62,655 nt of DNA from a virus: the IMG/VR virus record IMGVR_UViG_3300029989_000020, positions 1 through 62,655 of that record; one strand, 5' to 3'. Every line of letters begins with the position of its first letter. Position 1 is the first letter of the stretch. The notes beneath the pieces are model-generated. The model searched no databases and had not been told where the DNA came from. It was given only the letters and a program-made list of their open reading frames with translations. Shown piece by piece: positions 15,879 to 23,167 of the stretch. A program made the translations under genes and the position numbers.

Positions 15879-16109
15879 TCAGTCCTTTATGCCAGCCAGA
15901 AGACGGCGCACGCGAGGCAGCGAGAAGTGGCCATGCTCGATAGCTGCCAGGATGATTGTGGGGCCGACCTTGACGCGGCCTGCGCGCATGTTGCTGATCG
16001 TCGGCGGAAGCGATTCCAGCAGCTTTGCCAAAGCAGCATCGTTCTTGAGATTCAACTCTTCGATCATCGTGTCAAACAGCAGGTTTGCGTCGTTAATTTC
16101 TTGGTTCAT
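15879..16109 (-). CDS. Small HTH regulator, paralogue of the 1540-1755 protein, 76 aa
   Basis: LLFDTMIEELNLKNDAALAKLLESLPPTISNMRAGRVKVG gives a helix-turn-helix like that of the 71-aa protein at 1540. First gene of the minus-strand block, next to the divergent control region 16110-16288, so probably a repressor of one or both directions. Two such paralogues at two divergent promoters suggest two related switches. Confidence 0.75.
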   Translation of the reverse strand: MNQEINDANLLFDTMIEELNLKNDAALAKLLESLPPTISNMRAGRVKVGPTIILAAIEHGHFSLPRVRRLLAGIKD

Positions 16110-16288
16110 ATAGGCTCCGTAGTGGATGATTGGTCACGGCCCTATGTTAGCATGATTGAATTGGATTATCTATGTTGTTTGCATTGAATATTTCAAATAA
16201 AGTTGTTGACATTAAAATGCAAGTGGCGATATAGTTTGTCTGTCGGCGGCAAGTGCTGCTTGAAAAATCAACCAACATGGAGGCGGCT
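16110..16288. promoter_or_regulatory. Divergent control region with promoter P3
   Basis: Plus strand: TTGACA (16206-16211), 18 bases containing ATGCAAG, TATAGT (16230-16235). Minus strand: TTGAAA near 16195 and an ATAGATAAT element downstream of it. GCATTGAATATTTCAAA at 16181-16197 includes TTGAATATTTCAA, nearly palindromic, and GCATTGAATA is the reverse complement of a ten-base part of the P1 box. It probably holds operators for the HTH protein at 15879. Confidence 0.55.
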
Positions 16289-16486
16289 ATGACAGTTAAA
16301 GATTTGATTGATCTTCTGAAAAAATTCCCGGAAGATATGCCAGTGGTATACCAAGAGTACAGTGATTATTCTGAATTAACCGAAGGGGCAATAACAGTCC
16401 AAGAATTGCAATTTCCTCGCGGAGATGGCTATGTTGGAGGCTTTCGCGCCGACAAGCCATCACAAAAATGGCTTGCTATCGCATGA
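16289..16486 (+). CDS. Small hypothetical protein, 65 aa
   Basis: MTVKDLIDLLKKFPEDMPVVYQEYSDY... ATG 16289 with GGAGG six bases upstream is the start, not the ATG at 16253. The type (short helix then ELTEGAITVQ strands) is widespread in phage accessory regions; function unknown. Confidence 0.75.
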   Translation: MTVKDLIDLLKKFPEDMPVVYQEYSDYSELTEGAITVQELQFPRGDGYVGGFRADKPSQKWLAIA

Positions 16487-16590
16487 GCCGCGCCTACATC
16501 ACCGCCAGCCTGATTTACGTTGCCGCCAGTGCTGCCGCTCTTGCGCTGATGTGGGCAGCGCCGGAAGTCGCGGCGCAACTGGTATCGTAA
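16483..16590 (+). CDS. Single-pass membrane mini-protein, 35 aa
   Basis: MSRAYITASLIYVAASAAALALMWAAPEVAAQLVS: one hydrophobic segment over residues 6-26. ATGA overlap with the 65-aa gene. Translation is plausible by coupling; function unknown. Confidence 0.55.
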   Translation: MSRAYITASLIYVAASAAALALMWAAPEVAAQLVS

Positions 16591-16603
16591 AAAATAACCG
16601 TCA

Positions 16604-16620
16604 GGCCCGCGCTTCGGGCC
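16604..16620 (+). terminator. GGCCCG-CGGGCC hairpin between genes
   Basis: Six G-C-rich pairs (16604-16609 with 16615-16620) preceded by an A-run and followed by GCACATTGG rather than T's. Like the hairpin at 10440, it lies between coupled gene groups and may stabilise RNA ends or allow partial termination. Confidence 0.5.
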
Positions 16621-16637
16621 GCACATTGGAGAAGAGA

Positions 16638-17525
16638 ATGAGTAAAGAATCAGTAAAACGTGTGAAGGAATACATTGCGCGCCGCAAGATAGTGCGCGGG
16701 TTGGATTTCGAGCACATTCATGCTTTTGATCTTGGTGGAAATCATGGAGTTGAATTATTGCTGTCTGATATGGAGGCAATTATTTCCGCCGCCGCGCCCC
16801 AAGTGGTAGCGGATGAACTGACTAATGAACAGATTAAAGCGCTGGTCATTAAAGTAGGAAACGAAGTTTTTGCAGAAGGTTACGAAAACTACACGCAAGA
16901 AGACGAGGAATTCTATCCAGCATTGATCCGCGCCGCCTTGCAAGCCGCCCCGGTGCAGGCGCAAGAGCAGAGCAATCAAACGCTGATGAATAAGGAAATT
17001 GAACTGGCTATTGCGCTGGGAAAAGCACAAGGCACCCTGCGCTTTATCGCCACGGTATCGAAAGATAAGCACATAGCAGAAAAAGCCCTGGAAGCTGCGA
17101 CAGCATCGCCAGATTTCGCCCCGGTGCAGCCCGTGGCCGTGCCGGATGGCCCAAGCGCCGAGGATTACAGCGATATGCTGCGCGACTTCTTTTTTCGATA
17201 CGCTGCTGGCGGCTACAACGATGACGGCGGCCTTGTCCCTCTTGCAAAGGCAAAGGACAAACTGCAATGGGTAATTGACGAAGAAGGCAAGCATGCCGCC
17301 CCAGCAGCGCAGGGCGATGCCGAGACAGATATGTTCCTGCGTGGCGTCATTGCGGCGCTTGGCGCGCTTGCCCCGCACTGCCAGCACGGCGACGTTATAC
17401 ATGATGAAATAGTCCGGTCCGTAGGTAAAGAAGCGCTCTACCGCACGGCTGAACCTGAAGATGTAGTATGGGCGGGCCTTGACCCTGAATTCTACGCCGC
17501 TATCTCTGCCAAGGCGGCATCATGA
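16638..17525 (+). CDS. Mosaic accessory protein, 295 aa
   Basis: MSKESVKRVKEYIARRKIV... ATG 16638 with GGAGAAGAG sets the start. It carries LIRAALQAAPVQAQ, also present in the 3099 protein, and VALEYR-type C-terminal motifs (DPEFYAAISAKAAS). The middle has CQHGDVIHDEIVRSVGKEALYR. Such accessory proteins recombine by domain; activity unknown. Confidence 0.7.
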   Translation: MSKESVKRVKEYIARRKIVRGLDFEHIHAFDLGGNHGVELLLSDMEAIISAAAPQVVADELTNEQIKALVIKVGNEVFAEGYENYTQEDEEFYPALIRAALQAAPVQAQEQSNQTLMNKEIELAIALGKAQGTLRFIATVSKDKHIAEKALEAATASPDFAPVQPVAVPDGPSAEDYSDMLRDFFFRYAAGGYNDDGGLVPLAKAKDKLQWVIDEEGKHAAPAAQGDAETDMFLRGVIAALGALAPHCQHGDVIHDEIVRSVGKEALYRTAEPEDVVWAGLDPEFYAAISAKAAS

Positions 17526-17755
17526 GCGAAGTGAAAATTATAGTATCTGGCGACGTAGGCTGCGGAAAATCGGCACTTTTAGGCGAAATTGAAATAATGC
17601 TGCGCGCCATTGGAATTCCAGTGCGTTATGAGAATGAAGCAGCGGCACAGGCCGAAAAGAACATGACGCATGCAGACTGGATTGGGGAGCTTGAGCGCAC
17701 AAAGCCAAGCGTTGTTCTTGTGGAAGATATGCCTTGGTTGAAAGGGAAGAAATGA
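17522..17755 (+). CDS. Minimal P-loop protein, 77 aa
   Basis: IIVSGDVGCGKSALLGEI is a Walker A and TKPSVVLVEDMPW a Walker B-like strand, within only 77 residues. It looks like a stripped-down P-loop NTPase or nucleotide-binding accessory protein. ATGA overlap with genes on both sides. No partner domain is visible. Confidence 0.7.
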   Translation: MSEVKIIVSGDVGCGKSALLGEIEIMLRAIGIPVRYENEAAAQAEKNMTHADWIGELERTKPSVVLVEDMPWLKGKK

Positions 17756-17949
17756 AGTTACGTACAAAATACGGATGGCCTGTAACGACGTTTTCAGGTC
17801 ATCGCCCAGTTTCAAATTTCATCCGCAAGATGATCCACGCCAATCTGCGGATGACCTGGAAATATCGAAATACATTGGGGAATGCCCCTATCCCGACGTG
17901 TTCAAGTGACGTTACAACCCCAGCGCCCACGGGCGAGAAAGGAAAATAA
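17752..17949 (+). CDS. Small hypothetical protein, 65 aa
   Basis: MKLRTKYGWPVTTFSGHRP..., basic first half, Thr/Pro-rich end. Start at ATG 17752 by ATGA overlap with the P-loop gene. Unrecognised. Confidence 0.55.
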   Translation: MKLRTKYGWPVTTFSGHRPVSNFIRKMIHANLRMTWKYRNTLGNAPIPTCSSDVTTPAPTGEKGK

Positions 17950-17950
17950 A

Positions 17951-18514
17951 ATGATACACAAATGTGATTTTGCTTGCAACCATGACCCTATCGAGGCCAT
18001 CGCCCCGCCAGTAGATGCAGGGAGCGTGGATACGGAAGAGTTCTCCGCTTTGGCGGCGCGGTATGGGAATAGCAAGGCAGGCAAGGACTATATGGCCCTG
18101 GTAGCCAATGCCGCCGCCTGGGGCGCGCAGCAGCTACATGAGGGCGCGCTTATATCGTTAAAAAATTATGATGTGGCATGTGACGATTACCGAAAGCAGA
18201 TCGTAGCCTTAACCGAGCGCGCCGAGAAAGCCGAAGCCCGCGTGAAGGAGCTGGAAGCGGAAGTGGAGAAGATTCGATATAGCGAAAGTGTTTGGCAGGA
18301 AGCCCACTCAATCGCTGCGGCTCGTATTAAGAGGATGACGGTGGATATGGCCGTATCGTGCGATTGCCACTCATGCCATCCGATCACGATGGACAACAAC
18401 CGTATGATCCTGTGTTCGACATGCGGCAATAAACGTTGCCCACATGCGAACGATCACCGGAACGCATGCACGGGCAGTAACGAGCCTGGACAGGCTGGAA
18501 GCGCCTACGCATAA
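17951..18514 (+). CDS. Coiled-coil and zinc-binding accessory protein, 187 aa
   Basis: Start ATG 17951 (MIHKCDFACNHD) behind GAAAGGAAAA. A coiled coil (ALTERAEKAEARVKELEAEVEKI) is followed by CDCHSCHPITM...CSTCGNKRCPHANDHRNACTGSNEPGQ, a multi-Cys/His zinc-binding end typical of a widespread phage accessory family. Function unknown. Confidence 0.78.
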   Translation: MIHKCDFACNHDPIEAIAPPVDAGSVDTEEFSALAARYGNSKAGKDYMALVANAAAWGAQQLHEGALISLKNYDVACDDYRKQIVALTERAEKAEARVKELEAEVEKIRYSESVWQEAHSIAAARIKRMTVDMAVSCDCHSCHPITMDNNRMILCSTCGNKRCPHANDHRNACTGSNEPGQAGSAYA

Positions 18515-18554
18515 CCCGCCACCGCGACGGCCTCGCGGCTTAAAGGAGAACATC

Positions 18555-18806
18555 ATGGAGTACGGCTTTGAATTTTTTGCACTTGTTTTATTTGTTGTGG
18601 TGTTGGCTGCGGGTCTGGAGGTCTGGAGCCGCATGTCGGAAGCTGGGCGCAACATCATGGCCACGCTGGATTCGGTGGATAGTGACGAACAGCAGGTTGC
18701 CGAAGACTTGGCGTACCGCAATCGTGTTATCTACGAAGCTGATCAGTACAACGAAGCATGCGGCAAGGAACCACTTCCCATGACCACTTTAGCCAAGGAG
18801 ATTTAA
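18555..18806 (+). CDS. Membrane-anchored small protein, 83 aa
   Basis: MEYGFEFFALVLFVVVLAAGLEVW is a single N-terminal membrane segment; the remainder is an acidic soluble tail. ATG 18555 with AAAGGAGAA; an upstream ATG at 18444 lies inside the previous gene. Unknown role. Confidence 0.7.
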   Translation: MEYGFEFFALVLFVVVLAAGLEVWSRMSEAGRNIMATLDSVDSDEQQVAEDLAYRNRVIYEADQYNEACGKEPLPMTTLAKEI

Positions 18807-18989
18807 ATGTTTGGAAACTTACTCAAAGCAGCAGTTGCTGTAGTCGCCGCGCCAGTTGCGCTTGTCGTAGATATTGTGACGCTGCCGGCTAGCGCAGAGC
18901 ATCCAACACGCGGCGCATTTGATCGTACTGCCGCGATGCTTGATGCGGTCGGCGACAATATTAAACAAGCCATTGAAAAGGATGCATGA
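18807..18989 (+). CDS. Small phage protein with hydrophobic N-terminus, 60 aa
   Basis: MFGNLLKAAVAVVAAPVALVVDIVTLPAS followed by a polar helix. I recognise the MFG-LLKAAV-VV type as frequent in phages of Proteobacteria, with no known activity. AAGGAGA before the ATG, which follows the previous stop directly. Confidence 0.7.
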   Translation: MFGNLLKAAVAVVAAPVALVVDIVTLPASAEHPTRGAFDRTAAMLDAVGDNIKQAIEKDA

Positions 18990-19094
18990 ATGGACGTTAT
19001 AAACTGGCTAGGGGAATCGATTCCTATTGCTCGATGGGAATGGGGTATTATGGTGGCGATTATAATTTGCCAAACATGCCAGAGACGTAAGTGA
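18990..19094 (+). CDS. Membrane mini-protein with CxxC, 34 aa
   Basis: ATG 18990 directly after the previous TGA, with AAGGA eight bases upstream. MDVINWLGESIPIARWEWGIMVAIIICQTCQRRK has one hydrophobic segment and a CQTC end. An overlapping frame from ATG 18986 is also 34 codons but lacks sense as a protein. Last plus-strand gene before the convergent lysis genes. Confidence 0.5.
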   Translation: MDVINWLGESIPIARWEWGIMVAIIICQTCQRRK

Positions 19095-19118
19095 AAAATT
19101 CTCACTATATGGAGATTT

Positions 19119-19622
19119 TCATTTCTTGATGGTCATTTCTCTAGCGTCGTCATATTGCTGGTAGCAGGCGGCAAGGGCGGCGCGCTGTTCGTCGGCTCTT
19201 GCAGCGATCCGCGCAAGAAATTCGCCATCGCCTCGGTATAGCTCGGCCCCAGTGGCGCCCTTACAATCGGCGGAAGCGCTGGACAACTGACCGGCAGACG
19301 CGGGACGCTCGGGGCGGTTCCGCAGGCTTGCAAGAGCAGCAGACAGGCGAGCATTGATAGTGGCGATTTCATTTTGCTTTCCTTGCTCGGTGGCGATTGC
19401 TTTTGTGGATAAGTCATGCTCATTTGCTCGGGCGATACGCTCATCATCTGCGCGCACGGCCTGCATCTGGCTTTCAGTTTCGGCCTGCATTTGGCGCATT
19501 TCGGCGATGACGGCGCCCAGCCGCCAATGCTCAACGCCAAAGCCGCCAGCGAAGCCCAGCACAAGCAAAAGGAGCACCGTAGCGACCTTTGCATAGGCTG
19601 TCACGACTGCTCGCCCATGCAA
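19119..19622 (-). CDS. Rz: Rz-like inner-membrane spanin, 167 aa
   Basis: Spanins fuse inner and outer membranes at lysis. Residues 10-30 (AKVATVLLLLVLGFAGGFGVEHW) form the single membrane anchor, followed by a long periplasmic helical region (QMQAETESQMQAVRADDERI...). An outer-membrane partner is encoded inside it in another frame. Overlaps the endolysin gene by 22 bases, last gene of the lysis cassette. Confidence 0.88.
   Translation of the reverse strand: MHGRAVVTAYAKVATVLLLLVLGFAGGFGVEHWRLGAVIAEMRQMQAETESQMQAVRADDERIARANEHDLSTKAIATEQGKQNEIATINARLSAALASLRNRPERPASAGQLSSASADCKGATGAELYRGDGEFLARIAARADEQRAALAACYQQYDDAREMTIKK
19133..19372 (-). CDS. Rz1: Rz1-like outer-membrane lipoprotein spanin, nested in Rz, 79 aa
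   Basis: ATG 19372 with AAGGAAAGC; begins MKSPLSMLACLLLLQACGT, a short signal sequence ending in the lipobox LLQAC, then a Pro-rich chain (RLPVSCPALPP...). Entirely inside Rz in a different frame, as in lambda. The lipidated Cys would place it in the outer membrane facing Rz. Confidence 0.88.
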   Translation of the reverse strand: MKSPLSMLACLLLLQACGTAPSVPRLPVSCPALPPIVRAPLGPSYTEAMANFLRGSLQEPTNSAPPLPPATSNMTTLEK

Positions 19623-20110
19623 GTGTTGTATCGCGCCTGGGACCGCAACCAGACGCCACGGCAGTTACTTGATGCGATAGAACAATCGCGGCCGGAAACC
19701 ATCTTGTATTGCAAATATGCCGCGCAAGCCTGCGCATAGTTTCCTGCATTGGTCAAGCGCACCATACTGGACTTGCAAGTGGTGGCTACGCCGTATTGAT
19801 AGCTAAAATCCACCAGCAAATCATATTCACCCTGAGTGAGAGGCGCCGTGATGCACTGCTTGAGGCCGCGCTCATCCTTCTGGATATGCCACAGCGCACG
19901 CGCAGCAGCTTTCTGTGGCGTGGTCGTGTCGGCCATCGTTACGGGCTTACCATCCTCGCGCACAGTGGAGCCAAAGCCGACTGTCGGAACGTCGCCCTTA
20001 ACGGGGATAACGGCGCGATCAGTGTAACCCTCATGCGCAATCAGGCCAATGAAGGCGCTGGCACTCAGCACAAGACCGGCTATCCCGGCGCGCTGCTTAT
20101 TGGTCGCCAT
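19601..20110 (-). CDS. SAR-type endolysin, phage lysozyme (GH24), 169 aa
   Basis: Degrades peptidoglycan. N-terminal AGIAGLVLSASAFIGLIAHEG is a weakly hydrophobic signal-anchor-release segment; the catalytic triad E (in HEGYTD), D (GYTD) and T (VGFGST) is spaced as in P22/P21-type lysozymes. The rest (TQGEYDLLVDFSYQYG) matches the family. Export by the SAR segment means that a pinholin-type protein could release it, fitting the small membrane proteins next door. Confidence 0.9.
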   Translation of the reverse strand: MATNKQRAGIAGLVLSASAFIGLIAHEGYTDRAVIPVKGDVPTVGFGSTVREDGKPVTMADTTTPQKAAARALWHIQKDERGLKQCITAPLTQGEYDLLVDFSYQYGVATTCKSSMVRLTNAGNYAQACAAYLQYKMVSGRDCSIASSNCRGVWLRSQARYNTCMGEQS

Positions 20111-20315
20111 TGCCAGTTACCGAAGGTTGCGAAACGATACGTGCGAAGGCAGCGCAAAGCGAACCAAGGCCCGCAGCAATTACCAACTTAGGGGCCGTGC
20201 CAGTGGAATACATATTGAACGATACCTCAGCAGCCGATGCCAGCGCGGCCAGGAACGAGAAACGCACGCTCCACAGTTTTGGAAATTGCTTCTTCCAGTC
20301 TTCAATGAGTTCCAT
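20097..20315 (-). CDS. Putative holin, 72 aa
   Basis: MELIEDWKKQFPKLWSVRFSFLAALASAAEVSF...: charged start then two hydrophobic stretches and a C-terminal SQPSVTGNG. This resembles small holins in phages of Burkholderiales. Start ATG 20315 with GAGGATA; the longer frame up to 20498 overlaps the next gene. Overlaps the endolysin start by 14 bases. Confidence 0.75.
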   Translation of the reverse strand: MELIEDWKKQFPKLWSVRFSFLAALASAAEVSFNMYSTGTAPKLVIAAGLGSLCAAFARIVSQPSVTGNGDQ

Positions 20316-20637
20316 TTTTATCCTCTTCACGCGTTTCAATTGACATTGCGCGCATCTGTTCGCGCACGATACGCTGCTGCATCTTGGCTGTTTCAGTTTC
20401 AATACCTTCACGCTGTGCCTTTTTCCAGTTGGCATGCGCCAAAATAATAGTTCCGATGAAGCCGGCCAGCATGCAAAGATTAGGCAGGACTCCAACAATC
20501 CATCCCATCACCGAAGATAGTCCGCCCATGAATGTATAAGAATAGACGGCAATCGACGGCTTAGGCGTCTCTATCAACTTCTCCAGCCCGATCTGCAGCA
20601 ATTCCCTTGAGTCGTTCAGTATGCTTGATAATTTCAT
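20302..20637 (-). CDS. Holin/antiholin-like membrane protein, 111 aa
   Basis: Two membrane segments (SYTFMGGLSSVMGWIVGVL and LCMLAGFIGTIILAHA) framed by a charged N-terminus and a basic Glu/Arg-rich tail. Likely a second holin or holin regulator. ATG 20637 (MKLSSILND) with AAGGCGGA. Confidence 0.7.
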   Translation of the reverse strand: MKLSSILNDSRELLQIGLEKLIETPKPSIAVYSYTFMGGLSSVMGWIVGVLPNLCMLAGFIGTIILAHANWKKAQREGIETETAKMQQRIVREQMRAMSIETREEDKNGTH

Positions 20638-21062
20638 TTTTCCGCCTTTTGAGCCATGTAGCTCTGACGTCGTAAAACAACCCCACGAAGCAGGCCACGC
20701 CAATCAGTGTTGTTAAAAGCATTACCGCCGCCTGTGGTGATGAGTTTAAATGCAAGTACATAGTTGATAGCCTTGATCGTCCAATTATGGAAGTATGGCG
20801 GATACCAAACCATGTAAAGTGCAAAACCAATCGCATGTGTGAACATCGACGCAATACACAGTAGTTCAACGTCCCTGCATAGTTTACCCGCAATTAGATG
20901 CGGGGTAGCGCGATACATCAGCCAGTCGATGGTTGCTGCGCCCACGAAGTACGCGACATCCCACTCTTCGCCAGGTGGCCGCAGCTTGGCGACAACCTCA
21001 AACAGTTTGAACGTCAGCCAAAACAAAACGGCCAGGACGACCACTGAGCGCAGCTTATTCAT
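20634..21062 (-). CDS. Multi-pass membrane protein, 142 aa
   Basis: Four hydrophobic stretches (VVVLAVLFWLTFKLF; VAYFVGAATIDWLMY; IASMFTHAIGFALYMVW; INYVLAFKLIT). Located in the lysis cassette, so lysis timing or membrane action is plausible, but I know no family. ATGA overlaps on both sides. Confidence 0.7.
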   Translation of the reverse strand: MNKLRSVVVLAVLFWLTFKLFEVVAKLRPPGEEWDVAYFVGAATIDWLMYRATPHLIAGKLCRDVELLCIASMFTHAIGFALYMVWYPPYFHNWTIKAINYVLAFKLITTGGGNAFNNTDWRGLLRGVVLRRQSYMAQKAEK

Positions 21063-21160
21063 TTTTTAGGTGGAACAGGTTGCGTCGTCGGTGTTTGTTT
21101 TTTCGGGCGTTGCGGTGCGTCATCGCCCGTTGCAGGTGCAGCCATGTAGATAGGTTTCAT
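21059..21160 (-). CDS. Pro-rich mini-protein, 33 aa
   Basis: MKPIYMAAPATGDDAPQRPKKQTPTTQPVPPKK, with ATGA overlap to the membrane-protein gene at 21062. Hydrophilic, low complexity. It may serve mainly to couple translation between the tail-fibre part and the lysis genes. Confidence 0.55.
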   Translation of the reverse strand: MKPIYMAAPATGDDAPQRPKKQTPTTQPVPPKK

Positions 21161-21165
21161 GATAG

Positions 21166-21654
21166 TTAATCCCAGTTGATTGCGTAAATAGAAACGACGG
21201 TGGGTGCAGCATTTATTTCTACGACACGATCATCAAATTTCTGTTGAGCAGCGTCGCGGAACGGCATCCAATCGTCGTTGACCGTTTTGATTTGCGCGAC
21301 AGTGTGTGGAACCATCACCCTGTCATCACCATCGATGCACAGTAAGGGCGCTGGCTGATTGGCGGTCATCGCATTTTGGAAATTGACTTGGTCCACATCG
21401 GCGGATGCGTACATGTGCGGGGTGCCGAGCGCAGACGACGAGAAGCCGCCCCACCATGTGTCATTTCGCTTCATGCGCATCTGCATCGTGCGAATCGCGC
21501 GGGCGTTGTCCATTTGATCAGGGTCCGCAGGGTCTGCGACATTCCCCTCGGCACACCATTGCAGGTAAATCTGGTATGCCGTATTTTCCGGGTCCAATGG
21601 GATGCTAGCCCTGTCGGATAGGCGAATGATGTTGTTTTGTCCAATGATGTACAT
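21166..21654 (-). CDS. Tail-fibre-associated protein (DUF4376-like), 162 aa
   Basis: Directly downstream of the tail-fibre gene. It contains an ARAIRTMQMRMKRNDTWWGG-type helix and a C-terminal MVPHTVAQIKTVNDDWMPFRDAAQQKFDD helix, the typical end of fibre-associated DUF4376 proteins. Likely a chaperone or distal part of the fibre. Confidence 0.72.
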   Translation of the reverse strand: MYIIGQNNIIRLSDRASIPLDPENTAYQIYLQWCAEGNVADPADPDQMDNARAIRTMQMRMKRNDTWWGGFSSSALGTPHMYASADVDQVNFQNAMTANQPAPLLCIDGDDRVMVPHTVAQIKTVNDDWMPFRDAAQQKFDDRVVEINAAPTVVSIYAINWD

Positions 21655-21659
21655 AATTT

Positions 21660-23156
21660 TTATAACCTCGCGTCAAAAACTGCCACGCCCGGTGTGGCGG
21701 TCACTACGATAGAATCCCCTGCTGCTAGCCCTGTCCAGTTTCCACCAATACTAAAGGCTAACGCGTTTGAGGTGGTGCTAACAACAGCGGTGGTAGCGTT
21801 CGTCGTACTAGCTACGCCAACACCAGATTTACTGACTGTCATGGTCAATCCAGCAAGATTAATAATCGGAGTTGACCGGAACGATGTTGGCGTACTTACA
21901 CATAACGAAACGAACGTCGAAGGGCCACCGTAAGTCCCGATCATCCCGATGAAGTTGACCACATAGAGATACCGCTGCGCCAGGGCTATTTCTGCCGATG
22001 GGAAACGCTGCTCGAATGCGGTTTTCATGGTCCCCGCTTCAAACTGGACAAAGTCAAGGGTTCCGTTGGTATATTCAGTTACCACATTCTGCGTACCATC
22101 GAGCGCGACAGTGATCGGCGAAGAGGCGTATGCCGGGGCGCTCGACCCGAAGTTGTACACGCGAGCTTGCGCGGTCCCCACCCATGACAGCGTATACTGC
22201 CCTGCTGCAATGTTTGGGCGCTCCAGCACCTGCTGGAACGATCCGACGACGGTCACTTGTTGGCCTTGGGGCGAAGGGGTAAAAGTCATTGACGAGTTCG
22301 TAGTGGACGACTTCCACAGGTCAAAGGCGTATGCGCCAATCGCCAATGCCGTACCGCTGGTATACGCTGTTTGGTTGGTTACGAAATGGCCGCCGATGAT
22401 CTTGTTTTTGCCTGGAATCTGACCAATCTGCGGGGCTTGCACAGCAGTGGTTGCCGCGCCGACAAGTAGACCCTGTGCGGAGTTTCCTGCGGTCGGATTC
22501 AGGTTAGTGCCGTTGCCCCAAAAAAATTGTTGACCACCGCCTTGCGAAACCACCCCGCCAGTACCTGACGCTGTTTTGCATGTGACGCTGAACGCACCGG
22601 TCGTGTTGTTGATGACCAACCATTGCTGGCTCGCAGTCGGGAAAATGATTTGAATATTCCCCGTCAACGTGCCGGACAGAACAATGATGGATTTCCCATA
22701 CTGCGCCGGGGTCAACGTCACATTCGCGTTAGTCAACCCTGACACGGATGCAGCGCCGTATGCATTGAGCGTTACCCAGTTGGCAGCGCCGCCTGAATCG
22801 GGGTTGGTGGTGTTATCTTCAGCCAAGTTCAGCCAGATCGTGGCCGAGTCCGTGCTCATCAGCATCGCGCCTTTCGGATAGCCCCCGATGATCGTGGAGA
22901 ACGCCGAGTCGTATTTGAAAACGCCGCCTGCATTCTGCCATTGCTGGACAGCTGTGATGGCGTTAAAAATGCCATTCATGTCCAAGCCAGCAGGCGGAAT
23001 GCCGCCAGCTGGAATCGGCGTACGCGTGAGCGCCGGGAATCCGTTTGGAAAGTCCGCGCCCCCTGGCGTTGGGTTGGTCGTGTTGGGGATGGTATTCTTC
23101 CCTCCCGTTGCAGCAAACGGAATGGGGATCAATGTTGGAAGTGCAGTGGATTGCAT
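21660..23156 (-). CDS. Tail fibre protein, 498 aa
   Basis: The N-terminal part (TLIPIPFAATGGKNTIP..., GGADFPNGFPALTRTPI, PAGLDMNGIFNAITAVQQWQNAGG) matches the tail-fibre attachment region of many phages; the rest is Thr/Ser/Gly-rich beta structure with a globular C-terminal part likely to bind receptor. Located after the DUF2612 baseplate gene, as expected. Together with the spike at 46063 it gives the phage two adhesins. Confidence 0.85.
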   Translation of the reverse strand: MQSTALPTLIPIPFAATGGKNTIPNTTNPTPGGADFPNGFPALTRTPIPAGGIPPAGLDMNGIFNAITAVQQWQNAGGVFKYDSAFSTIIGGYPKGAMLMSTDSATIWLNLAEDNTTNPDSGGAANWVTLNAYGAASVSGLTNANVTLTPAQYGKSIIVLSGTLTGNIQIIFPTASQQWLVINNTTGAFSVTCKTASGTGGVVSQGGGQQFFWGNGTNLNPTAGNSAQGLLVGAATTAVQAPQIGQIPGKNKIIGGHFVTNQTAYTSGTALAIGAYAFDLWKSSTTNSSMTFTPSPQGQQVTVVGSFQQVLERPNIAAGQYTLSWVGTAQARVYNFGSSAPAYASSPITVALDGTQNVVTEYTNGTLDFVQFEAGTMKTAFEQRFPSAEIALAQRYLYVVNFIGMIGTYGGPSTFVSLCVSTPTSFRSTPIINLAGLTMTVSKSGVGVASTTNATTAVVSTTSNALAFSIGGNWTGLAAGDSIVVTATPGVAVFDARL

Positions 23157-23167
23157 TTTGTACCTCG

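Noticed and set aside
18986-19090. Alternative 34-codon frame from ATG 18986
   Set aside because: Overlaps the preferred frame from 18990; the latter has better start spacing and a sensible membrane segment.
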